Source: Alphaproteobacteria bacterium
GTDB taxonomy: Bacteria > Pseudomonadota > Alphaproteobacteria > Rickettsiales > SXRF01
Length of the DNA: 64,000 nt
Assembly: GCA_025362975.1 (NCBI GenBank)
Contig: JANYES010000003.1
Span: 62,001 to 126,000 of the forward strand
Direction of reading: 5' to 3'
Shown here: positions 44,465 to 53,826 of the stretch, piece by piece
Layout: each line of letters begins with the position of its first letter
Numbering within the stretch: the first letter of the stretch is position 1
Made by a program: the position numbers and the translations under genes
Notes under the pieces: model-generated
The model's database searches: none
What the model was told of the DNA's origin: nothing
What the model saw: only the letters and a program-made list of their open reading frames with translations

Positions 44465-45556
44465 ATGACACGTATTCTCTCCGGCGACATTCTGATTGCG
44501 GATGTGATCGCTCCCTTGGACGGGAACGACAAGCTGTGGGCGCTTGCGAAAAAATACGACATGTCGCCTGGAAATAAGCAATCGCTCAACGAAGTACAGC
44601 TCAAAGAATTTTCCGTCGCCCTCGAAGGCGCTGCGCACACGGTGACGCCCGGCGGGTCTTCGGCGAATATGCTGACCACCCTTGGCAAGTTGATGGGCAA
44701 GGAAATCGAAGTGCGGTTTCTAGGCATGGCGGGCGAGGGGCAGTACGGGCAATTGATTCGCGATTCCTTCAACGAATCGGGCATCGCGCTGATGCCGGAG
44801 CGTTTTCCGCCGCACCAATTGAAAATGATGAGCGCGGTGTCATTCGTGTTGGTCTATCCCGATGGGCAGTGCACGATTGCGACCTATTCCGGCAATGGGC
44901 GCGAGATTTTAAAACCGGCGATGGTGGCCGAACATCTCGTAAAAAACAGCGATGTGCTGCTGGTGCAGGGTTCGCTGTGGCATAAGTTCCTGCCGGAGTT
45001 TTCCGGTCGATTGCTGAAACTCTGCGAGAAACATCACCGCCAGCTCTGGCTGACGTTGCCGACGCAGGCCAATCTCAGCAAATCGGAAATCACGAGCTTC
45101 ATGCAAACGCTGCCGCTGGCCGGGCTGGTCTTCGGCAATCACGTGGAGCTGGAACGGCTGTATGGCTTGCCGCTGGAAGAATCGATGCAACATTTGCAAA
45201 AAGTATTCCGCGACCGCGAACGCTCGCGCGAAAACATCGCGGTTTCAGGCGTGCGCACGGCGGGATTTATAACGCTGGGCAAAGACGGCGCTGCCATTGT
45301 CGAGCCGCACACCCTTGAATATATCGACCCCGTGCATGTCGACGAACACGATATCATGAATACGCTCGGCGCTGGCGACACGTCCTATGCGGGCTTTGCC
45401 GCCGGATACCTCAAAAAACTGCCCGATAGCGTTTCGGGCCAGATCGCAATGGTGCTGGCAGCGGAAAAACTGCGCATCAACGGCTCGCGCCTGCCCGATC
45501 CGAAGACCTCACTCAACACAGTGGCCCCCGATCTCGCGCAGATGCTGCGCAATTAG
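44465..45556 (+). CDS. PfkB-family (adenosine kinase-like) carbohydrate kinase
   Basis: 363 residues. The ribokinase/PfkB C-terminal signature is NTLGAGDTSYAGFAAGYL with the catalytic aspartate; the N-terminal part has TPGGSSANMLTTLGKL and FLGMAGEGQYG. The pattern resembles the adenosine kinase-like group of alphaproteobacteria, but the substrate cannot be fixed from sequence. It is convergent with the 37-residue membrane peptide. Confidence 0.85.
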   Translation: MTRILSGDILIADVIAPLDGNDKLWALAKKYDMSPGNKQSLNEVQLKEFSVALEGAAHTVTPGGSSANMLTTLGKLMGKEIEVRFLGMAGEGQYGQLIRDSFNESGIALMPERFPPHQLKMMSAVSFVLVYPDGQCTIATYSGNGREILKPAMVAEHLVKNSDVLLVQGSLWHKFLPEFSGRLLKLCEKHHRQLWLTLPTQANLSKSEITSFMQTLPLAGLVFGNHVELERLYGLPLEESMQHLQKVFRDRERSRENIAVSGVRTAGFITLGKDGAAIVEPHTLEYIDPVHVDEHDIMNTLGAGDTSYAGFAAGYLKKLPDSVSGQIAMVLAAEKLRINGSRLPDPKTSLNTVAPDLAQMLRN

Positions 45557-45562
45557 CGGCTT

Positions 45563-45676
45563 TCAGGTAAAGATCATATAGAGCGTGGCGCAGCTGCCGA
45601 GAACCAAGCTGACGGCCATCATTTTGAGGTAGTGATTATCGAGGGCGTGTTGAAGGGCGCGTTGACGCTGATGCAT
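45563..45676 (-). CDS. 37-residue single-span membrane peptide
   Basis: From ATG 45676, with GGGAG six bases upstream; an open frame extends to 45790 but the ribosome site supports the short form. The peptide has a basic and His/Gln-rich N-terminal part (MHQRQRALQHALDNHYLK) and one hydrophobic segment (MMAVSLVLGSCATLYMIF). Function unknown. Confidence 0.55.
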   Translation of the reverse strand: MHQRQRALQHALDNHYLKMMAVSLVLGSCATLYMIFT

Positions 45677-45889
45677 AAAATACTCCCGCAAGTATTTATT
45701 CGGTTTCAGGTTCAGTTTAGGATATGTTGTGATTGTCGGCACTTGTTCCCAGCACCCTGACGTTCTTACGACCATAGCAGAAGTTTTCATAAAAAACCAC
45801 CAATTCGTTTTACGTGCGCGCTAACCGCTGCGCAAATCGCGCCTAAATCATTCATATGTAAGACCAAACTAACGTTAACCCTATCACCC

Positions 45890-45917
45890 TTGAAATAGCC
45901 GGAAAATGGTGTAGAAC
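45890..45917 (+). promoter_or_regulatory. Predicted promoter of the APC permease gene
   Basis: TTGAAA (45890-45895) and TAGAAC (45912-45917) are 16 bp apart, about 43 bp before the GTG start. Prediction by eye. Confidence 0.35.
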
Positions 45918-45960
45918 TTCACGACCAAAAATTTTTGGCACTAACGTCTGGGGGACAACT

Positions 45961-47412
45961 GTGAAATCCAAGTTCTGCGTTAAAAAATCTGTATCTCAAA
46001 TTCAAATAGAATCTGAACAAGGCGAGCTAAAACGCACGCTTACCGCATCCAACCTCATCAGCCTCGGCATCGGCTGCATCATCGGCACCGGCATTTTCGT
46101 GATGACCGGGCAGGCGGCGGCACAATTCGCCGGCCCCGCTATTATTATCTCGTTCCTGCTGACCGGCGTCGCCTGCGCGTTTGCCGCGATGTGCTATGCG
46201 GAACTGGCATCAATGCTGCCAGTTTCAGGCAGCGCCTACTCCTATGCTTATGCATCGCTCGGCGAAATCGCCGCATGGATTATGGGCTGGCTGATGCTGC
46301 TCGAATACGGCGTGGCCGCATCCACGGTAGCGGTCGGCTGGTCCGGTTATCTCGTTAGTTTCCTCAAGGATTTCCACATCTTCATCCCGCCGGAATGGGC
46401 GGCTGCCACGGGGCAGAAAATCAAGCTGCTCGACGGTTCGGACGGGGTGGGCATTTTCAACCTCCCTGCGGCGGCAGCATTGTTCGCTGTAACGGGCCTG
46501 CTCATCCTCGGCGTGAAAGAATCGGCGTCGTTCAACAACGTAATCGTATTCATCAAAGTAACGGTGATCGTGCTGTTCATTGCAGTGGGCTTCGCTTATG
46601 TAAACCCTGACAACTGGCATCCGTTCCTGCCTGTCAACACCGGCGAGTATGGCCATTTCGGCTGGTCGGGCGTTCTGCGCGGCGCGGGCTATATCTTCTT
46701 TGCCTATGTTGGTTTCGAAGCCGTCTCCACCGCAGCACAGGAAGCTAAAAACCCGCAGCGCGACGTGCCGATCGGCATTTTAGGCTCGCTGGTAATCTGC
46801 ACCATTCTTTATATCCTTGTTTCGCTGGTGCTCACCGGTCTGGTCAAATACGACACGCTCAACGTGCCGGATCCAATCGCGGTGGCGGTTGACGCCGTGC
46901 ACCTGCCGTGGCTTGCCTTCCTCGTGAAAGTCGGCGCGATCTGCGGCCTGTCATCGGTGCTGCTCGTTCTAATGTTCGGCCAGACGCGCATTTTCTACAC
47001 GATGGCGCGTGACGGCCTGCTGCCGGAAGTGTTCAGCCGTATTCACCCGAAATACCAGACGCCGTGGATCAATACGATCATGGTCGGTATCATTTCCGCC
47101 GTAGTTGCGGGCATGACGCCGATTGAAGCGCTGGGCGACCTCGTGAATCTTGGCACGCTGATGGCCTTCACGATCATCTGTTTCACCGTGCTCTACCTGC
47201 GCGTCAAAGAACCGGAACTGCCGCGCCCGTTCAAAATCCCCTACCCGAAAGTGACTCCGTATCTGGGCATGCTGTCGTGTATGGTGCTGATTTCCACCCT
47301 GTGGCAGACCTTCGTGACACTGATCCCGTATTTCGCTATCGGTTTCGCGATTTACTTCGGCTACGGCCAGCGCCATAGCAAGTTGCAGAAGGAAGCCGCA
47401 ACCCGGAAATAG
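45961..47412 (+). CDS. APC-superfamily amino acid permease (cationic amino acid transporter-like)
   Basis: 483 residues from GTG 45961, preceded by GGGGGA. About twelve membrane segments. The APC signature SLGIGCIIGTGIFVMTGQAAA in the first segment, CYAELASMLPVSGSAYSYAY in the third, and FAYVGFEAVSTAAQEAKNPQRD in the sixth match the CAT/YfnA-type group. Substrate probably a neutral or basic amino acid. Followed by a hairpin terminator. Confidence 0.9.
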   Translation: MKSKFCVKKSVSQIQIESEQGELKRTLTASNLISLGIGCIIGTGIFVMTGQAAAQFAGPAIIISFLLTGVACAFAAMCYAELASMLPVSGSAYSYAYASLGEIAAWIMGWLMLLEYGVAASTVAVGWSGYLVSFLKDFHIFIPPEWAAATGQKIKLLDGSDGVGIFNLPAAAALFAVTGLLILGVKESASFNNVIVFIKVTVIVLFIAVGFAYVNPDNWHPFLPVNTGEYGHFGWSGVLRGAGYIFFAYVGFEAVSTAAQEAKNPQRDVPIGILGSLVICTILYILVSLVLTGLVKYDTLNVPDPIAVAVDAVHLPWLAFLVKVGAICGLSSVLLVLMFGQTRIFYTMARDGLLPEVFSRIHPKYQTPWINTIMVGIISAVVAGMTPIEALGDLVNLGTLMAFTIICFTVLYLRVKEPELPRPFKIPYPKVTPYLGMLSCMVLISTLWQTFVTLIPYFAIGFAIYFGYGQRHSKLQKEAATRK

Positions 47413-47423
47413 TTAAGTGTGCT

Positions 47424-47467
47424 CTCCCTTTTGGCATTATCGCCAAAGGGGAGATGACCCCTTTTTT
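47424..47467 (+). terminator. Terminator with two overlapping hairpins after the permease
   Basis: Stem 1: CTCCCTTTTGGC (47424-47435) with GCCAAAGGGGAG (47442-47453), 12 bp with one G-U pair. Stem 2: AAAGGGG (47445-47451) with CCCCTTT (47458-47464), leading straight into further T residues. They share bases and cannot form together; stem 2 has the classic U-run. Confidence 0.65.
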
Positions 47468-47643
47468 GGTTAAAAATTTAACCATTTTTAGCTGCTTAAA
47501 AGGCTCATTCCATAAGCCTTTATTTTCTCTTAAGAAAACGTATTTTCCCTATATATTTGCATATTTTACACGTATCGACATGAAACCGTCATAAAACTCG
47601 TGTATCTTTAAATATGGAGTAATGTTGCATTACAGGGGTTTAG

Positions 47644-49146
47644 TTGAGTACTTACGCATACACAGATTCGAAGGTCGTAGACAATGTCCAGTTCAAGAAA
47701 GTGGGCAATGGTTCCGTGCGCGCGTATCTGCATGCGAGAGATGCGGCGGGCTGTGAAGAGATAAAGCACATTATCAGCACGCTTCGCAGTAAGGATTGGG
47801 AGTGCATCCCCTTCACCGTCGACGGCATCCCGGCGCTTGAAGTGCGCGGTTTCAAGCGCGAATCGGAATTGATTACCTTCCTCGACCAATCCAAAATCGT
47901 CGAAGGCAAGCCTGTCGTTACCAAAAACAAGGAAGACGAAGTCACTTGGTTGGAGTCTCTGAACAAACGCCGCCTGCAAGCCTCTGGCCTGTTCATGTTG
48001 ATCGCCGACACAGGCTTTATCAACTATGGGATCAAGGAACGCAGCTGGCAGGATGTTCTGGCGGGGTTGGGTTATTTATCTGGGAGCGCAACGCTTCTGG
48101 CCTATGGCAACAACGACCAGTCACGCCACCAGATTCGTGAGGTCGCACAACTCGTGCTCGACCACGCTAAAGCCAAGGGCTTCGACATCAGCGATGATAG
48201 TGCGGCTGCATCTATCGGTGAGGAACGCAAGCTATCGCCCATTGGAAAACTTAATGCGTTCTTTGAGAAGCACCCGTCAGAGATCGGCAATATGTGTTAT
48301 GTGGGGGCAGGGGCCTTTATTGCGGCTTCCGCATTGAAACGCCGCGTACTTGCTCCGCAACGGTCGACTCAGGGCGATTTGGAATATGTTGAGCAACGCA
48401 AATCTGGCATGAAGGATGTGGGGCTTGGGACGTTGAGCATTGCGTCTGGTTTGACTGCAACATTTGTGAAAGAAAAAGCTCGTGATCCGGACGTGCCAAG
48501 GAAGCACGGTCTTGCCGGTATCACCGAATGGATTCAGGAAAGTCCGCTACGCATTGCAAGCTGGGGTTATATCGGTAGTACGCTTTGTCATGCCTCGACT
48601 ACTTTTGGTGAATCACGCTCGGCTAAAAAGCTTCTAAAAGAAGGCACTGCGCCGCTTGTAGAACTGGAGCATGCAAATCATAAGCTGGATGCAATTGGGG
48701 GCCGTAAATTGTTCATCGTTGCAACGTTGATCGGTGAGTTCCTCATGTCCATTTCCTCCAAAGGACACGGTGAAGGTGTGGTGAGCGATACGTCCGTTGA
48801 CGATAGCGCGGTTGCCATCATGGCAGACCTGATCGTCAAGCAGCCGACACACCGGCAGGAAGACTTGATCGTCGCGATGGGCCAGTTCCTTGGCAGCCCT
48901 AAAGTGCTTGCTATCAAAGACGAAGACGCCATCGCCCTGCTGCGCAAGCAGGTGGAAATAATGCGCCAGAACCCGTGGGCGAAGGTGGAAGAAGAGCCGG
49001 AGCATCACGCTGCGCCGGGAGAAACCATTGCCGAAGCAGCGCCCGTCGCCGCGACGGTCGTGCCGAAAGAAAAAGCCGTGCTCCCCTCATGGCAGGGCAA
49101 ACTCGCCCACGAGCATGCAAGCCCGCACACCAATCTCGCCATCTAA
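47644..49146 (+). CDS. Hypothetical membrane protein
   Basis: 500 residues from TTG 47644, supported by AGGGG upstream. The first 100 or so residues look soluble and mixed alpha/beta. Four to six hydrophobic stretches follow (for example SGLFMLIADTGFINYG, YVGAGAFIAASAL, GRKLFIVATLIGEFLMSI). The tail is Ala/Glu/Pro-rich. I do not recognise the family. Its stop overlaps the convergent gene by 4 nt. Confidence 0.55.
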   Translation: MSTYAYTDSKVVDNVQFKKVGNGSVRAYLHARDAAGCEEIKHIISTLRSKDWECIPFTVDGIPALEVRGFKRESELITFLDQSKIVEGKPVVTKNKEDEVTWLESLNKRRLQASGLFMLIADTGFINYGIKERSWQDVLAGLGYLSGSATLLAYGNNDQSRHQIREVAQLVLDHAKAKGFDISDDSAAASIGEERKLSPIGKLNAFFEKHPSEIGNMCYVGAGAFIAASALKRRVLAPQRSTQGDLEYVEQRKSGMKDVGLGTLSIASGLTATFVKEKARDPDVPRKHGLAGITEWIQESPLRIASWGYIGSTLCHASTTFGESRSAKKLLKEGTAPLVELEHANHKLDAIGGRKLFIVATLIGEFLMSISSKGHGEGVVSDTSVDDSAVAIMADLIVKQPTHRQEDLIVAMGQFLGSPKVLAIKDEDAIALLRKQVEIMRQNPWAKVEEEPEHHAAPGETIAEAAPVAATVVPKEKAVLPSWQGKLAHEHASPHTNLAI

Positions 49147-50975
49147 CCTATATAATAGAAATACACCGAACTCCCTGCGAAGGCGATAACCAGCGCAGCG
49201 CCCAGCCCCGCCCGAAATGGCCGCCAATCGCGAATATGTGCTTGCAGCACAAGGCCATATAGCCCGCAGAAACTTGCCAGCGCCGGGTAGATGTAGCGGA
49301 AATCTTCCGAACATGCGAAGGCGTTGACGAGCCGGTTTTCCATCAGCGCCGCCAGCGGCACGGCGAGGGTGACGAGGCACGCCCACCACTCATCCTGCGC
49401 CTTCAAAATGCGGCGATGGCGCACATAGCCCTCGAAAGTAAACACGATCATGGCCATCAACAGCGCGCTCAAGACGCGGGCGGTTCCCTTGCGATCAAGG
49501 ATGAATTCCCCGAACATCGAGGATTTGAGCACGGAATTCCAGAAATACTGCCGCCCGTGGCTATCGTCCCAGACATCCCAGAGGCTGTGTTTAAAATACA
49601 TGCTTAAATTAGGAACGGCGAGTGTCGTAAGCGTCGCTGGTTGCAATAGCAGTCGGCGCGATAAGGAATTACTGTTACCGGCGACTAACGGGTCATGGCG
49701 GGCTTCGATCAGGTGGTAATATTCAGTGCGCCCGATACTCGCGCTAAGCCCAAGGATTAAAATCATCAGGCCCACGCGCACGCAAGCATGCTGCAACAAA
49801 TTCTTTTGCCTGCCGTGACGCAGCAATACGGCAAAAGCGGCCAGCACCAGCAGCGGAATCAGGAAAAGCGTATTCATGCGGGTAGCAAAGCTCAACCCCA
49901 GCATGGCGATGGTCAGGCCAAGCATCTTAGGCGACCCTTGCTGCACCCACCGGAATGTAAAATAAAGACACGCGGCATAGCACGCATAGTAGAGTAAATT
50001 GCTGTCGATACGCGCGGCGAACAAGATGCCGCCGGGGTAGAACACAAGCAGGGTCAAGGCAATATAATAGGCTTTTTTATTATGAATAATGCACTGTAAC
50101 GTAAGCGCCGAAAACCCGATGAAGGTCATGAAGCACGCCATGTTGAAAAACTGTAAACACGCCAGCGGGTCGATGCTGCGGTAGAAATTGCTGATGCGTA
50201 TCACCAGCGCACCCAGGAAATAATACAGCGGCGGGTGGTAATACGACCATCCCCAGTAGGGTTTCGGCAGCGACCATTGGTCGGCGATGAAATTGATGTA
50301 TTCAATATGCCCCGGCAAATCCATCGCGAACATGCCCGGCCCGGTATGGGCCATGCGGTTCATGAACACCAGCAGCCCCGCCGACATAAGATAGCCCGTG
50401 ACGCGCTCGCCGGTGTAGCGTTGCATGAAGGCGGTTATTGCAATGCAGCAAACCACCAGCAGGGCCAACCCGATCCAGCGCGACAGCCGCGTGAAGTCAT
50501 AAAAAATAATAGGTCCCATATTAAATTCGGGCTTAGCCACCGTCACCTGAACGAGGTTGCGCCCATTTTGCACATAAGGCGCAAGGTCAACACTTAGCGG
50601 CGGATTGTAAGGAATCCAGTAAGAACCGGGGCGGTTGTCGCAATCGTAGCGCCGTTTCACCGGCACCGGCTTTAAGTTGACGGTAAACGATTTGATACAC
50701 GAACTGGGGGTGATGCTGAAGCCTGTTTGCTGCAGTTCGACGTCGGTATAATACAGACTCAGGCTATAGGTGTAATCTGTAGTCCGGCCGGGCGGGTGGG
50801 TAATGATGGACGGCATGAATTTCAACGTACTCTGCCCCCAACCAGCGTCGAGCTTGACGAGGCTGCGGCTGGGCAGGGCAAAGGACTGCATCAGGAAAGC
50901 GAGGACCAGCAACGCCAGAAAACAGGTGTACAGCGTGCGCGTGCGGCAATATTCCGCTATGCTTTTCAATACCAT
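49143..50975 (-). CDS. Polytopic membrane protein, GT39/PMT-like glycosyltransferase candidate
   Basis: 610 residues. One N-terminal membrane segment, a periplasmic beta-rich insert (about 45-165), then about ten more segments. The first catalytic-type loop has DLPGHIEYINFIADQ followed by WSYYHPPLYYFLGAL, the Asp and HPPLYY pattern of lipid-linked sugar transferases. It resembles the 3.6-kb protein in type but not in sequence. Donor and target unknown. Confidence 0.65.
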   Translation of the reverse strand: MVLKSIAEYCRTRTLYTCFLALLVLAFLMQSFALPSRSLVKLDAGWGQSTLKFMPSIITHPPGRTTDYTYSLSLYYTDVELQQTGFSITPSSCIKSFTVNLKPVPVKRRYDCDNRPGSYWIPYNPPLSVDLAPYVQNGRNLVQVTVAKPEFNMGPIIFYDFTRLSRWIGLALLVVCCIAITAFMQRYTGERVTGYLMSAGLLVFMNRMAHTGPGMFAMDLPGHIEYINFIADQWSLPKPYWGWSYYHPPLYYFLGALVIRISNFYRSIDPLACLQFFNMACFMTFIGFSALTLQCIIHNKKAYYIALTLLVFYPGGILFAARIDSNLLYYACYAACLYFTFRWVQQGSPKMLGLTIAMLGLSFATRMNTLFLIPLLVLAAFAVLLRHGRQKNLLQHACVRVGLMILILGLSASIGRTEYYHLIEARHDPLVAGNSNSLSRRLLLQPATLTTLAVPNLSMYFKHSLWDVWDDSHGRQYFWNSVLKSSMFGEFILDRKGTARVLSALLMAMIVFTFEGYVRHRRILKAQDEWWACLVTLAVPLAALMENRLVNAFACSEDFRYIYPALASFCGLYGLVLQAHIRDWRPFRAGLGAALVIAFAGSSVYFYYIG

Positions 50976-51046
50976 CTTGGCTTTGTGTCAAAGAATTTCG
51001 CTACCATCCATTACACAGTAATTGTGCGCTGAATCATAGCGAAATC

Positions 51047-52081
51047 TTAGTGAGCCTTTTTAGGCGTGAGGCCGTAATTCTGGATAAGCTCTTCAGCGAT
51101 CTGCACGGCGTTAAGCGCTGCACCCTTACGAAGATTGTCCGACACCAGCCACATATTCAAGCCGTAAGGCACCGTCGGGTCGGCGCGCAGGCGCGAAATA
51201 AATACACCGTCTTCGCCGGCACATTCCAGTGGGGTGCAATAACCGCCATCCTTGCGCTGGTCCTGAATCACCACGCCTTCGGAGTCGCCGAGGATTTCAA
51301 ACGCTTCTTCCACCGAAAGGGGGCTTTCAAACTCCACATTGACAGATTCCGAATGCCCCACAAACACCGGCACGCGCACACACGTGGCGCTCACTTCGAT
51401 GTTCGGGTCGAGGATTTTATGGGTTTCATTGACCATCTTCCACTCTTCCTTGGTCGAGCCGTCGTCCATGAACACGTCGATATGCGGGATAACGTTGAAG
51501 GCGATGCGCTTGGTAAATTTCTTCGGATCCTTGGTCGAGTTCATGAACAGCGCCTTGGTCTGGTCAAACAGCTCGTCCATGCCTTCCTTGCCCGCACCGG
51601 ACACCGACTGGTAGGTGGACACGACGATGCGCTTGATTTTAGCCACGTCATGCAGCGGTTTCAGCGCCACCAGCATCTGCATAGTAGAGCAGTTGGGATT
51701 GGCGACGATGTTTGTTTTTCGGAAGTCTTTCAGCGCGGACGCGTTGACTTCGGGAATGACCAGCGCGATGTTCGGGTCCATGCGGAACTGCGACGTATTA
51801 TCGATCACCACGCAGCCGGCTTTAGTCGCGCGCGGCGCAAAAGCTTTGGAAATGGAAGCGCCCGCCGAGGATAGGGCGATATCGGTATCGGCGAAATCGT
51901 AACTGTCGAGGTCCTGGGCTTTCAGGATTTTGGTATCGCCGAAGCTGATTTCTTTACCGACCGATTTGGAGGAGGCTAGGGCCACAACTTCGCTAACAGG
52001 GAACTTGCGTTCCGCCAGGATTTCTAGGATTTCACGGCCTACATTGCCCGTTGCGCCGACGACTGCTACTTTGTAACTCAT
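51047..52081 (-). CDS. asd: Aspartate-semialdehyde dehydrogenase
   Basis: 344 residues. NADP-binding GATGNVGREILEIL, the catalytic Cys131 in ANPNCSTMQ, and YQSVSGAGKEGMDEL are all canonical. It supplies lysine, DAP, threonine and methionine pathways. It sits near leuB-leuD-leuC as in other alphaproteobacteria, but a Rieske gene and a peptide gene are inserted between asd and leuB. Confidence 0.96.
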   Translation of the reverse strand: MSYKVAVVGATGNVGREILEILAERKFPVSEVVALASSKSVGKEISFGDTKILKAQDLDSYDFADTDIALSSAGASISKAFAPRATKAGCVVIDNTSQFRMDPNIALVIPEVNASALKDFRKTNIVANPNCSTMQMLVALKPLHDVAKIKRIVVSTYQSVSGAGKEGMDELFDQTKALFMNSTKDPKKFTKRIAFNVIPHIDVFMDDGSTKEEWKMVNETHKILDPNIEVSATCVRVPVFVGHSESVNVEFESPLSVEEAFEILGDSEGVVIQDQRKDGGYCTPLECAGEDGVFISRLRADPTVPYGLNMWLVSDNLRKGAALNAVQIAEELIQNYGLTPKKAH

Positions 52082-52268
52082 TGTTATGACCCGTTATTTA
52101 TATGATCTGTGTTTTGAATGGAGGGGCAGTTTAAGTAAAAAACCGCTTGTATGCAACGGGATATATAGTAAACCAGCCATGCGTAAAACAGAGGCTGTCA
52201 CGAAATTTTCACAGTATTTTGGTAATTACTATGGCATAATAGGTCAGGTAATTCATTGAAGGATGGTT

Positions 52269-52445
52269 ATGGACGATAAACATGCAAACTGCGGCAACAG
52301 CAACCGCGACGACGCGATGGGTGATGTAGAGCCAGACAAAAGCGGCAAAACCTGGGCGCAGATTCGCGCGGAAACCGTAGAAAAATACACCGATAAAGTG
52401 ACCGACGACAAAGCCAAACGAAACGGCCCGCGCACGCACGATTAA
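52269..52445 (+). CDS. 58-residue hydrophilic peptide
   Basis: From ATG 52269, with GAAGGA five bases upstream. Very charged, no hydrophobic segment (DKSGKTWAQIRAETVEKY and then TDKVTDDKAK). A strong terminator follows 27 bp after the stop, which supports a real transcript. Family not recognised. Confidence 0.55.
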   Translation: MDDKHANCGNSNRDDAMGDVEPDKSGKTWAQIRAETVEKYTDKVTDDKAKRNGPRTHD

Positions 52446-52471
52446 GCAGATTTCAGGACGTAAAAAAAAGC

Positions 52472-52500
52472 ATCCCTGCATCTGGGCGGGGATTTTTTTT
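52472..52500 (+). terminator. Rho-independent terminator, probably bidirectional
   Basis: ATCCCTGC (52472-52479) pairs with GCGGGGAT (52486-52493), with one G-U pair, followed by eight T residues and preceded by an A-run (52462-52469). It terminates the 58-residue peptide gene and lies only 6 bp before the longest Rieske reading frame. Confidence 0.75.
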
Positions 52501-52506
52501 GTTTGC

Positions 52507-53580
52507 ATGATGGGGGTTAATTCCCTATCAAATCTTATGGCCGAAGAATTCCTCTATAACCTCTGGTACATCGCCGCTCCCGGCAAGCAGCTTGCGGCGG
52601 GCAAAACGCTGGCAAAAACCATTCTCGGCCAGCAAATCCTGTTCGGACGCGACCGCCACGGCATGGTGTTTGCGCTGCGCGATTTCTGCCCGCATCGCGG
52701 CATTCCGCTGCGCTACGGCACGTTCGACGGCGAAACCATCGAATGCTGCTATCACGGATGGTGCTTCAACACCCGCGGGCAATGCACCAAAGTACCGAGC
52801 ATGCTGCCCGAAGACACCACCGACATCTCCCGCATCAAAACTGTCTCCTACCCGTGCCACGAGGTGGACGGCAATATCTGGGTCTTCATCCCGCCGCCGA
52901 AAATGAAACCGCCCGAGCAGCTTCCCGAAATTCCGCCCGCGCCGGTCGCCTTCAAAACCCCGTATTTCCACGTCGAGTCGGTTATCTTCCCCTGCAATAT
53001 CGATCACGCCGTCATCGGCCTGATGGACCCCTCCCACGGCCCTTTCGTCCACGCCAGCTGGTGGTGGCGGTCCAAGAAATCAATGCATAAAAAAGAAAAG
53101 AAATTCGCACCCCACGGCCTTGGTTTCCGTATGATCCGCCACAAGCCATCCACCAATTCCAAGGCCTACAAAATCCTCGGCGTGGCCCCCGCCACCGAAA
53201 TCACCTTCCAGCTTCCGGGCCTTCGCACCGAGCACATCGCCATTGGCGAACGCAATGTGGTGCTCCTCACCGCACTCACCCCCATCGACGCCAGCCATGT
53301 TGAGCTGCACCAGTTCCTCTACACCGATATCGGCTTCTTAAACGCCATAAAGCGCCTGTTGCTGCCCTTCGGTAAGGCCTTCATTAAGCAGGACCTCGAC
53401 ATCGTCAAAAAGCAGCAGGAAGGTCTCCAAGGCGACCACCCGAGCCTCATGCTGCTCGGCGATTCCGATGCACAGGCCCTATGGTACTACAAGCTCAAAA
53501 AGGACTACCTCGAATCGCAGGCCGAAGACCGCCCCTTCGTTAACCGCGTTCCCGAAAAGACGCTGCGCTGGCAGAGCTGA
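52507..53580 (+). CDS. Rieske [2Fe-2S] ring-hydroxylating oxygenase, alpha-subunit type
   Basis: 357 residues from ATG 52507; ATG 52537 (MAEEFLYNLWYIA) is a likely true start because it fits the family N-terminus and leaves room after the terminator. The Rieske ligands are Cys61 and His63 (CPHRG) and Cys80 and His83 (CCYHGW). The mononuclear iron site is in LMDPSHGPFVHA (His177, His182). No reductase or beta subunit is next to it, so the electron donor must be elsewhere. Substrate unknown. Confidence 0.85.
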   Translation: MMGVNSLSNLMAEEFLYNLWYIAAPGKQLAAGKTLAKTILGQQILFGRDRHGMVFALRDFCPHRGIPLRYGTFDGETIECCYHGWCFNTRGQCTKVPSMLPEDTTDISRIKTVSYPCHEVDGNIWVFIPPPKMKPPEQLPEIPPAPVAFKTPYFHVESVIFPCNIDHAVIGLMDPSHGPFVHASWWWRSKKSMHKKEKKFAPHGLGFRMIRHKPSTNSKAYKILGVAPATEITFQLPGLRTEHIAIGERNVVLLTALTPIDASHVELHQFLYTDIGFLNAIKRLLLPFGKAFIKQDLDIVKKQQEGLQGDHPSLMLLGDSDAQALWYYKLKKDYLESQAEDRPFVNRVPEKTLRWQS

Positions 53581-53716
53581 TACAACCGCCCATTATCGCT
53601 TCAGCTCGCTAGGCTGCGCATTGAATCGAAACCCATTATCATCAAGTATTCCCCTTCCGGGTCGCGGTGTTTTTGTTATATTTTTGAGTCAGTTACCCCT
53701 GCCTGAGTAGGAAAGT

Positions 53717-53743
53717 GTCAAGAATAGTCAAGAATAGTCAAGC
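53717..53743. repeat. Short tandem repeat GTCAAGAATA
   Basis: Two perfect copies of the 10-bp unit (53717-53726, 53727-53736) and a partial third, in the 246-bp gap between the Rieske gene and leuB. Another GTCAA occurs at 53752. I see no gene, tRNA end or integrase with it. Confidence 0.5.
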
Positions 53744-53826
53744 CAAATGCAGTCAAAAACTATTAAGTCTTTGTAAACAAATATAACCATAGGGTTCCCA
53801 ATGGCTCTGACTTGATCGTAACGGTT

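Noticed and set aside
53640-53720. Possible tRNA or tmRNA end or attachment site near the tandem repeat
   Set aside because: I could not fold a cloverleaf or find a paired copy or integrase; only the short repeat is supported.
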